Assembly (NCBI GenBank): GCA_035946955.1
Contig: DASYYE010000156.1
Location: forward strand, 1 to 5,714
Direction: 5' to 3'
From: DASYYE01 sp035946955
Lineage (GTDB): Bacteria; Actinomycetota; Actinomycetes; Streptosporangiales; Streptosporangiaceae
DNA: 5,714 nucleotides
Shown here: in pieces, positions 1 through 4,626 of the stretch
How the letters are laid out: every line of letters starts with the position of its first letter
How positions within the stretch are numbered: position 1 is the stretch's first letter
Program-made: the position numbers and the translations under genes
The notes under the pieces: generated by a model
What the model was told of the DNA's origin: nothing
Seen by the model: the letters and a program-made list of their open reading frames with translations, nothing else
Databases searched by the model: none

Positions 1-1
1 C

Positions 2-70
2 GCCGCGCAGCTCAAGCCCAGCCTGGAAACGGTCTTCCTCACACTGACGGGACGGGAGTACCGGGAATGA
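2..70 (+). CDS. ABC-2 exporter ATP-binding subunit, C-terminal end only (partial)
   Basis: Only the last 22 codons lie in the window; the gene starts upstream. The readable tail, which includes PSLETVFLTLTGREYRE, matches the usual end of DrrA/CcmA-type ATPases of ABC-2 exporters, where a P-[ST]-LE-x-VFL-x-LTG segment closes the protein. The nucleotide-binding motifs themselves (Walker A, signature, Walker B) are outside the window. The TGA stop overlaps the ATG of the permease gene by four bases (ATGA), which indicates translational coupling and a shared operon. The function, energising export through the adjacent permease, is inferred from this tail and its neighbour. Confidence 0.85.
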   Translation, partial: AAQLKPSLETVFLTLTGREYRE

Positions 71-1032
71 CCACGACCCCAACGCAGACGCGGACCGCCA
101 CGCCAGCCAGCACCGCCACCGCGGCTGGGCAGAGCACAGCCCCCGCCCCTGCGGCGATCATCGAACTGATCGAAAGTGCTCCGACTCCCTCGCCGACCCT
201 GGCGAAGACCTTCGCGGCGATGATGGCGCGCGAGTTCCGGGTGCTGCGCAGGAACGCGATCTCCCTGTTCACCCGGGCGGTCATGCAGCCCCTGCTCTTT
301 GTGTTCGTGTTCACCTACGTCATGCCGAAGATCGGCGGCGGGATCATGCTCGGCGGCGCTGCTGCGAGCGCCGCGGCTGCCCGCGCGGGCGCCATCCATA
401 GCTCGGTCAACTTCGCGACGATCCTGGTCCCTGGGCTGATGGCCTCCATGCTGCTCATGCAGGGGATCATGGCGGTGACCTTCCCGCTGGTGATGGAGTT
501 CTCCTGGCAGCGGACCATCGAGGACCGGGCGCTGGCACCAGTGCCGATCCGGGTGCTCGCGGTCCAGAAGATCGTCGCGGGCGCGGCCCAGTCATTTATC
601 GGCGCGCTCATCGTGTTCCCCATCGTCCTGGTGGTGCACGCGGCGGGCCAGGCACCCCACGTGCACGTGACCAACTGGTTCCTGCTCGCGTTCATTCTGG
701 TCATGGCCTCGTTGCTCACCGCCGCGCTGGGGCTCCTGCTCGGCACGCTCATGGACCCGCGCAAGATGCAGATGCTGTTCGCGGTGATCCTGCTGCCAGC
801 GACCATGCTGGGCTGTGTGTATTACCCCTGGTCGGCACTGCAGCACATCCGCTGGCTGCAGATCGCGGTCCTGCTCAACCCGATGGTGTACATGTCGGAG
901 GGGCTGCGGGCCGTGCTCACCCCGGGGACCGGGCACATGCCGATGTGGGCGATCCTGCTGGTGCTCGTTGGCGGCACGGCCGTGTTCGGCTACTTCGGCG
1001 CGCGGACGTTCACCAGACGGGTGCTCAACTAG
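67..1032 (+). CDS. ABC-2-type exporter permease (DrrB-like)
   Basis: A 321-residue integral membrane subunit of an ABC-2 exporter. The first 55 or so residues are a Thr/Ala/Pro-rich cytoplasmic tail. Six hydrophobic segments follow, at roughly 66-86, 117-139, 169-191, 203-227, 234-254 and 294-312. The cytoplasmic stretch EDRALAPVPIRVLAVQKIV (152-170) between helices 2 and 3 and the NPMVYMSEGLRAVL segment (271-284) are typical of ABC-2 permeases of the daunorubicin-resistance type. The first loop (about 87-115) is unusually Gly/Ala-rich. The ATG at 67 is supported by the ATGA overlap with the ATPase gene. The pair probably exports a drug, lipid or glycan, but the substrate cannot be read from the sequence. 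The stop lies 8 bp from the stop of the convergent nickel permease, and I see no terminator between them. Confidence 0.93.
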   Translation: MTTTPTQTRTATPASTATAAGQSTAPAPAAIIELIESAPTPSPTLAKTFAAMMAREFRVLRRNAISLFTRAVMQPLLFVFVFTYVMPKIGGGIMLGGAAASAAAARAGAIHSSVNFATILVPGLMASMLLMQGIMAVTFPLVMEFSWQRTIEDRALAPVPIRVLAVQKIVAGAAQSFIGALIVFPIVLVVHAAGQAPHVHVTNWFLLAFILVMASLLTAALGLLLGTLMDPRKMQMLFAVILLPATMLGCVYYPWSALQHIRWLQIAVLLNPMVYMSEGLRAVLTPGTGHMPMWAILLVLVGGTAVFGYFGARTFTRRVLN

Positions 1033-1040
1033 CGCGAGCC

Positions 1041-2183
1041 TTAGTCGGCGGCGTCGGGGGCTGGGCGGATGCCCGCGGCCCACTTGTCTTCGATGCGCCC
1101 GAACCGCCAGATGGCAAGCGCCGCGGCCCAGGTCAGGACGAACAGGCCCACGATCATGAACCCGAGGGTGTTGATGTTGAGCGAGGACACCCAGTGCCAG
1201 AACGGGCCGCCCAGGCCATACTCCTGAGCCACCAGGCTCAGCACCTCGGCGGTCCCGATCAGCAGGGCGATCGCCACCGACAGACCGGTGATCGTCAGGT
1301 TGTAGTACACCTTGCGGACGGGCTTGGAGAATGCCCAGCCGTAGGCGAAGTTCATGAACGAACCGTCCAGCGTGTCGAACAGGCTCATGCCAGCGGCGAA
1401 CAGGACCGGCAGGCACAGGATCGCGTACCACGGGATGCCTGAGGCGGCCCCGGAGCCGGCGAGCACGAGCAGGGCCACCTCGGAGGCGGTGTCGAACCCC
1501 AGGCCGAACAACATCCCCACCGGGTACATCTGCCAGGGGCTGTTGATCGACCTCATGAGCCTGCCAAAGACCCGGTTCATCAGCCCGCGTGAGTTGAGCT
1601 GCGCCTCCAGCGCCTCCTCGTCGAACACGCCACGGCGCATGTCGCGGAACACCCGCACGATCCCGGCCAGGATCACCACGTTGATCGCGGCGATGACGTA
1701 CAGGAACGTGCCTGAGACACCCGTGCCGACCACGTTGGTGACCTGGTGCAGCGTGGAACCGCTCTGTTTCACGGGGCCGACCAGCGCCTTGACCCCCAGC
1801 GACAGCAGCAGGGCCAGGACGAACACGACCGTGGAGTGCCCGAGGGAGAAGAAGAAGCCCACGGACAGGGGCCGCTGGCCACTGCCCATGAGCTTGCGGG
1901 TGGTGTTGTCGATCGCGGAGATGTGGTCCGCGTCAAAGGCGTGGCGCATGCCCAGGGTGTACGCGGCCACCCCGACGCCCACGCCAAAGGTCTTGGTCCC
2001 CAGGCTGTAGTGACCAGGCACGACAACCACCAGCAGGGTGAACCAGCCCAGCACCGTCAGGCCGACGACGGTAAGTGCCATGCCAGCGGCGCGGGCCCAC
2101 TCGGGTCCGGTCAGGGCATGCCGGATCCGGCTGAAGCGGGAGGAGGTGCCGGTGCCGTGCGGGACTGTGGCACTGCTGTCCAT
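1041..2183 (-). CDS. High-affinity nickel/cobalt permease, NiCoT (HoxN/NixA) family
   Basis: A 380-residue inner-membrane transporter that takes up Ni2+ and/or Co2+. All hallmarks of the NiCoT family are visible: the metal-binding HX4DH signature in RHAFDADHISAID (80-92), FFSLGHSTVVF (111-121), GLGFDTASE (227-235), and GMSLFDTLDGSFMN (265-278). About eight membrane segments can be drawn, at roughly 33-56, 64-82, 107-129, 152-176, 217-243, 252-275, 297-317 and 337-359, with a charged cytoplasmic loop at 180-212. The length is normal for the family. The ATG at 2183 has a GAGGGG ribosome binding site six bases upstream (2190-2195). It is a single-gene transcript, convergent with the exporter permease. 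The TTGCAA-rich promoter upstream points to metal-responsive repression. Ni versus Co preference cannot be decided from sequence; the box type favours nickel. Confidence 0.95.
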   Translation of the reverse strand: MDSSATVPHGTGTSSRFSRIRHALTGPEWARAAGMALTVVGLTVLGWFTLLVVVVPGHYSLGTKTFGVGVGVAAYTLGMRHAFDADHISAIDNTTRKLMGSGQRPLSVGFFFSLGHSTVVFVLALLLSLGVKALVGPVKQSGSTLHQVTNVVGTGVSGTFLYVIAAINVVILAGIVRVFRDMRRGVFDEEALEAQLNSRGLMNRVFGRLMRSINSPWQMYPVGMLFGLGFDTASEVALLVLAGSGAASGIPWYAILCLPVLFAAGMSLFDTLDGSFMNFAYGWAFSKPVRKVYYNLTITGLSVAIALLIGTAEVLSLVAQEYGLGGPFWHWVSSLNINTLGFMIVGLFVLTWAAALAIWRFGRIEDKWAAGIRPAPDAAD

Positions 2184-2202
2184 GCGTATCCCCTCGCGAC
2201 CA

Positions 2203-2219
2203 CGGTGCGCGACGCACCG
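2203..2219 (-). other. Perfect hairpin in the 5' leader of the nickel permease mRNA
   Basis: On the coding strand, CGGTGCG and CGCACCG form a perfect 7-bp stem closed by the triloop TCG. It ends 19 bases before the ATG and lies within the predicted transcribed leader. It is too small for a known Ni/Co (NiCo) riboswitch. It may stabilise the leader or be incidental in high-GC DNA. Confidence 0.4.
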
Positions 2220-2233
2220 CTAGACGCACATCA

Positions 2234-2262
2234 TCCCTAGTTGCGAGATCTCCTAGTTGCAA
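2234..2262 (-). promoter_or_regulatory. Predicted promoter of the nickel permease gene
   Basis: On the minus strand a -35 box TTGCAA (2257-2262) and a -10 box TAGGGA (2234-2239) are separated by exactly 17 bp. TAGGGA fits the TAGRRT-like -10 boxes of actinobacterial housekeeping promoters. Transcription would start near 2227, giving a leader of about 44 bases. The -35 box is itself one of the repeated TTGCAA elements, and another (TTGCGA, 2241-2246) sits in the spacer. Protein bound to these elements would therefore block RNA polymerase. Confidence 0.6.
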
Positions 2263-2308
2263 AAATCCTCAGTTGCAAAATACAGCTATTGCAACTTAGT
2301 CGCAATAA
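2238..2308 (-). promoter_or_regulatory. TTGCAA-element array, probable nickel-responsive (Nur-like) operator
   Basis: Five related hexamers lie in an AT-rich island: TTGCGA (2241), TTGCAA (2257), TTGCAA (2273), TTGCAA (2289) and TCGCAA (2300). The first four are spaced exactly 16 bp apart; the last pair reads TTGCAA-N5-TCGCAA. That final arrangement fits the operator reported for the Streptomyces Fur-family nickel regulator Nur (tTGCaa-N5-ttGCAA), which represses nickel-uptake genes. AGTTGCAA (2271-2278) and TTGCAACT (2289-2296) also form a perfect 8-bp inverted repeat with a 10-bp spacer. Location over and upstream of the promoter of a nickel permease supports metal-dependent repression. The binding protein is inferred and is not encoded in this window. 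Confidence 0.65.
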
Positions 2309-2335
2309 GAGCCCGGCCCGCGGCCCCAGGGGGTG

Positions 2336-2465
2336 GTGTGCAGGATCCGAGCGGTCGCGGAGCCCGAGGCGTGCGCGGGATCCGAGGGGGTGCGGAACCC
2401 GAGGCGTGCGCAGGATCGGGGGCGTGTGCGGGATCCGAAGGGTGCGGAACCCGAGAGGTGTGCAG
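2336..2465. repeat. GC-rich minisatellite, ~35-bp units built from ~17-bp monomers
   Basis: Imperfect tandem copies begin at 2336 (35 bp), 2371 (35 bp), 2406 (18 bp, a single monomer), 2424 (34 bp) and 2458 (8 bp, partial). Each full unit joins two related monomers, GTGYGCRGGATCCGAGSG and GTGCGGAACCCGAGGC. The array fills the gap between the nickel permease promoter and the 3' end of the next minus-strand gene. It has open frames on the plus strand, but those translations are Gly/Arg/Glu-rich artefacts of the repeat and I do not call them genes. No terminator-like hairpin was clear within it. Confidence 0.75.
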
Positions 2466-2473
2466 TCAGATCG

Positions 2474-2935
2474 TCAGGTGGCGTGTCCGAGCAGTCGCTT
2501 GATCTCGGCCACCTCGCTGATCACGGTATCGAGCATCGCGATGACCCTGGGAAGCGGGTTGGGCTGCCCCCAGAAACGCACCACCTCCTGGACTTCCCGG
2601 AGCCAGAAGGCCTCTTCCTCACCCTCGGGGACCTTCCGGCCGAGGCTGCGCGCCAGTGGGATGAAGCCATCGCCAACCCGCCGCGTCTGGTGCCTGACCA
2701 CGAGCGCGCTGAGCATGGGCTGGCCGTGGTCCACCTCGTATGCGCTGATGTGGCCCAGCGTCTCACCGATCCCCCGGTAGCGCGGCCCACGCCACTGGGC
2801 CTCCTCGGGGTCCACGGCCTGGCAGAGTTCGCCGTAGGTGATGCGGGCATCCAGCGGGTGCTCAGGGTCGGCCTGCGTCGCGCGCTCGATGAGGTAACGC
2901 CGTACCTCTTGCTCAAGCGGCCCAAGCGTGATCAA
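2474..2935 (-). CDS. Conserved-looking protein of unknown function (153 aa)
   Basis: I cannot assign a function. The protein has an N-terminal helix (EQEVRRYLIERA, 8-19), then ITYGELCQAVDP (32-43), RGIGETLGHISAYEVDHGQPMLSALVV (54-80), GDGFIPLARSLG (88-99), an acidic EGEEEAFW segment (104-111) and a helical, leucine-spaced C-terminus (129-150). From memory, small uncharacterised bacterial proteins share the pattern ITYGEL, LG-x-IS-x2-E-x3-G-x-P-x-LSALVV, GF-x2-LAR-x-LG, FW. The ITYGEL part faintly recalls the winged helix of alkyltransferase-like proteins, but no PCHR motif is present. I chose TTG at 2935 because GGAGG lies five bases upstream (2941-2945). The same frame extends to a TTG at 2986 (170 aa) that has no ribosome binding site. 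It is apparently monocistronic, with dyads in its upstream region. Confidence 0.75.
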   Translation of the reverse strand: MITLGPLEQEVRRYLIERATQADPEHPLDARITYGELCQAVDPEEAQWRGPRYRGIGETLGHISAYEVDHGQPMLSALVVRHQTRRVGDGFIPLARSLGRKVPEGEEEAFWLREVQEVVRFWGQPNPLPRVIAMLDTVISEVAEIKRLLGHAT

Positions 2936-2940
2936 TTCTT

Positions 2941-2945
2941 CCTCC
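2941..2945 (-). promoter_or_regulatory. Ribosome binding site deciding the start of the 153-aa protein
   Basis: GGAGG on the minus strand is followed by five bases (AAGAA) and TTG at 2935. The longer TTG start at 2986 has no comparable purine-rich site in front of it, so the shorter protein is preferred. Confidence 0.6.
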
Positions 2946-2949
2946 AATG

Positions 2950-2969
2950 ACTCACCCCGGGGAGTGAGT
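2950..2969. promoter_or_regulatory. Dyad ACTCAC-N8-GTGAGT upstream of the 153-aa gene
   Basis: Six-base perfect arms flank CCCGGGGA, which could extend the pairing with one bulged base. The dyad sits 15-34 bases before the TTG at 2935. It could be an operator or a leader hairpin. Its right arm is part of GTGAGTACG (2964-2972), repeated exactly at 3005-3013. Function is inferred only from position. Confidence 0.4.
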
Positions 2970-2986
2970 ACGGTCCACCGTCCCAA

Positions 2987-3226
2987 CGACTCAGGAATTT
3001 ACCCGTGAGTACGCGGGTAACCCCAGCCAGCCCCGACATTGCAGCTTCCAGTGCACAATCGCACAAGACGAGGCCTGGCCTCAGCAGCGTCTCAGCACGT
3101 CAGGAGCTGGTCACGGGCGCGGGGCAGGTCGCCAGCGGACAAAATGCAAAGGTTTGCGCGACCGTTTGCAGGCCATTCATTTTTTCCGTGGCCAATCGCA
3201 GTTCACCAAGTCCGCCCGAAACGTCC
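2987..3226. other. Intergenic region between the AraC-family gene and the 153-aa gene
   Basis: Apart from the dyad at 2999-3020, no gene, RNA or convincing terminator is visible. The stretch around 3170-3190 is locally AT-rich and includes six Ts in a row within a weak 5-bp inverted repeat (GGCCA/TGGCC). Open frames on the plus strand here (for example 3039-3251) show no family resemblance and run antisense into the AraC-family gene. Confidence 0.5.
2999..3020. promoter_or_regulatory. Dyad TTACCCG-N8-CGGGTAA, candidate operator
   Basis: A perfect 7-bp inverted repeat with an 8-bp spacer spans 22 bp, a size typical of a dimeric helix-turn-helix operator. It encloses the second copy of GTGAGTACG (3005-3013). 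It lies 64-85 bases upstream of the 153-aa gene, in its likely promoter region. I could not identify a convincing -35/-10 pair here. Confidence 0.45.
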
Positions 3227-4060
3227 TTATTCATCCGTGCTGGCGCGCTGATAGCTGCCGGGAGTGATGCCATAGCAGCGGCTGAACCACCGGGTCAGGT
3301 GGGACTGGTCGGCGAAGCCGGCCTCCGCGGCGGCCTCGCTCAGTGGCCGCCCCTGGGCGATCAGCCGCCGGGCGGTGCGGAGCCGGAGCATCCGCTGATA
3401 GTCGCTGGGCGCGACGCCATACACGGAGCGGAACGCGCGGTGGACCGCGAACCGGCTGCGGCCGGCTGCTGCCGCCAGGTCTTCGGCGGTCACGTCCTGG
3501 CCGTAGGTGTCGTGGATGAACTGCCGGGCGCGCCTGGCCACCCATTCCGCACCGGCCGGGACGGTGTCGGCAGCGGGGAGGCGTGGCCGGGCGGTGGCAC
3601 GGCGCACGAGACCGGCGACGGCGGACGCGAGCAGTTCGTCACGCCGCAGCGCCGCGGCCCTGCCGACCAGCGCCTGGTGCAGTACCCGCAACCGCCGGGC
3701 AAGCACAGGGTCGTCCAGGACCGGGTCGGCGAACAACGGGAGCGCGGCGCGCTGCCCGGTGATGTCCGCGATGACGTCGGCCACCAGGTCCGGTCCCAGG
3801 TGGAGCATCCGGTAGGTGAACCCGGACCGGTCATAGGCGCGGCCGTCATGGGGGTCGTCGGGGTTGAGGGCCATGACCATACCGGCGGCGCTCGTGTTGA
3901 CCCAGCCACGGCAATGGAAGGTCTGCGCCCCCTCCTCAGTGACGCCAAAGGAGTAGGTCTCGTGGCTGTGCTGGTGGTAGACGTGCTGCTCGAAGTGCGC
4001 GTGCATGGCTTCGAGGGGCTGGTGCGTGGAGCGCCAGTACCGGCTCCAGTCGCGGGCCAT
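3227..4060 (-). CDS. AraC-family transcriptional regulator with cupin sensor domain
   Basis: A 277-residue cytoplasmic regulator. The N-terminal half (about 15-80, with the HxH-rich HVYHQHSHETYSFGVTEEG and NPDDPHDG) is the cupin-like AraC ligand-binding domain. The C-terminal 100 residues carry two helix-turn-helix motifs: VTAEDLAAAAGRSRFAVHRAF (190-210), and LSEAAAEAGFADQSHLTRWF (240-259) followed by YGITPGSYQR. This is the standard AraC/XylS DNA-binding domain. I prefer ATG at 4060 because the protein then begins MARDWSRYWRS, as I recall for relatives. An in-frame GTG at 4090 would add ten residues, and neither start has a good ribosome binding site. A GACAAT box at 4067-4072, six bases before the ATG, would suit a leaderless transcript. 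The gene is divergent from the DUF2000 gene 74 bp away, its probable target. The ligand is unknown. Confidence 0.92.
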   Translation of the reverse strand: MARDWSRYWRSTHQPLEAMHAHFEQHVYHQHSHETYSFGVTEEGAQTFHCRGWVNTSAAGMVMALNPDDPHDGRAYDRSGFTYRMLHLGPDLVADVIADITGQRAALPLFADPVLDDPVLARRLRVLHQALVGRAAALRRDELLASAVAGLVRRATARPRLPAADTVPAGAEWVARRARQFIHDTYGQDVTAEDLAAAAGRSRFAVHRAFRSVYGVAPSDYQRMLRLRTARRLIAQGRPLSEAAAEAGFADQSHLTRWFSRCYGITPGSYQRASTDE

Positions 4061-4065
4061 GACCC

Positions 4066-4079
4066 CATTGTCGCCAATG
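4066..4079. promoter_or_regulatory. Palindrome CATTG-N4-CAATG in the divergent AraC/DUF2000 promoter
   Basis: A perfect 5-bp inverted repeat with a 4-bp spacer sits directly before the preferred ATG of the regulator and overlaps its possible -10 box. This is a plausible autoregulatory operator. If translation instead started at GTG 4090, the palindrome would be inside the coding region, which argues mildly for the 4060 start. Confidence 0.35.
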
Positions 4080-4134
4080 CGGCAGCGCACCAGCGTTCAA
4101 GACCACTCACGGCTCCCCCGGGCAGAGTGGGTCC

Positions 4135-4545
4135 ATGCGGTTCAACACCAAGATCGCCATAGCTGTCCAGACCCGTCTCGCCGCCTGGCAGAAGCTCAAC
4201 GTCACCGCGTTCCTCGCGAGCGCGGTCGCCGGTGGCATCCCCGAGGTCATCGGGCAGCCTTACGAGGACGGCGCGGGCCAGCGCTACCTCGCAATGTTCC
4301 GCCAGCCAGTGCTGGTCTTCGCGGCCGAAGGCCCCACCCTCGCCAAGGCGCACCGCCGGGCGCTGGCGCGCGAGCTGGCGACTGCCGTCTACATCGAGGA
4401 GATGTTCAAGACCGGGAACGACGACGACAACCGCGCGGCGCTCCGCACCGCCCCGGCCGACGCACTGCCCCTGGTGGGCCTTGCCGTCTACGGACCGAAG
4501 AACGCCGTCGACAAAGTCTTCGAGGGCATCCCGCTCCATCCTTGA
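4135..4545 (+). CDS. DUF2000 family protein
   Basis: A 136-residue soluble protein matching the DUF2000 family (PF09391) in my memory of it: the N-terminal strand and helix with LAAWQKLNVTAFLAS (15-29), then YEDGAGQRYLAM (43-54), a central hydrophobic strand PVLVFAAEG (58-66), and IEEMFKTGNDDDNR (87-100), ending in a strand plus YGPKNAVDKVFEG. The length is normal. Structures of the family resemble the peptidyl-tRNA hydrolase 2 fold, but no enzymatic role is established. The ATG at 4135 has only a weak purine-rich site upstream (GAGTGGG). The gene is divergent from an AraC-family regulator, an arrangement I recall for other DUF2000 genes and which suggests inducible expression. It converges on the VOC gene across a strong hairpin. 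Confidence 0.88.
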   Translation: MRFNTKIAIAVQTRLAAWQKLNVTAFLASAVAGGIPEVIGQPYEDGAGQRYLAMFRQPVLVFAAEGPTLAKAHRRALARELATAVYIEEMFKTGNDDDNRAALRTAPADALPLVGLAVYGPKNAVDKVFEGIPLHP

Positions 4546-4563
4546 TGCCCGCCAGCCTGAGCA

Positions 4564-4610
4564 GCAGAGCGGCCGGCCCAGACGCTGGGGCTTGGGCCGG
4601 CCACCTCTGC
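4564..4610. terminator. Bidirectional hairpin terminator between convergent genes
   Basis: GGCCGGCCCA (4571-4580) and TGGGCCGGCC (4593-4602) form a perfect 10-bp stem around a 12-base loop. GCAGAG (4564-4569) and CTCTGC (4605-4610) extend it by 6 bp after a small internal loop. It lies 18 bases after the DUF2000 stop and 16 bases after the VOC stop, so it can serve both strands. There is no T-tract, as is common for actinobacterial terminators. Confidence 0.8.
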
Positions 4611-4626
4611 GTACCTGGCCGGCTGG

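Noticed and set aside
1354..2240. Long plus-strand open frames opposite the nickel permease
   Set aside because: They are antisense to a gene with clear NiCoT motifs; open antisense frames are expected in high-GC coding DNA.
2238..2308. CRISPR array suggested by the regular 16-bp spacing
   Set aside because: The repeated element is only about 7 bp and the intervals are far too short for spacers; it is an operator-like array.
2184..2310. NiCo riboswitch in the nickel permease leader
   Set aside because: The predicted leader is about 44 bases and contains one small hairpin; the four-helix junction expected for that riboswitch does not fit.
2333..2950. 205-codon plus-strand open frame over the minisatellite and antisense to the 153-aa gene
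   Set aside because: It begins inside the repeat, its sequence is a repeat artefact followed by the antisense of a better-supported gene, and it lacks a ribosome binding site and family resemblance.
3168..3196. Possible terminator after the AraC gene (GGCCA/TGGCC arms around an A/T-rich loop)
   Set aside because: The stem is only 5 bp with a 13-base loop, and the A/T run lies in the loop, not after the stem.
3005..4162. 385-codon plus-strand frame opposite the AraC-family gene
   Set aside because: The AraC double helix-turn-helix on the minus strand is unambiguous; this frame is its antisense and resembles nothing.
3490..4539. 349-codon minus-strand frame spanning the AraC and DUF2000 genes
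   Set aside because: It is antisense to DUF2000 and a shifted frame of the AraC gene, with Ser/Thr/Pro/Arg-rich composition typical of shadow frames.
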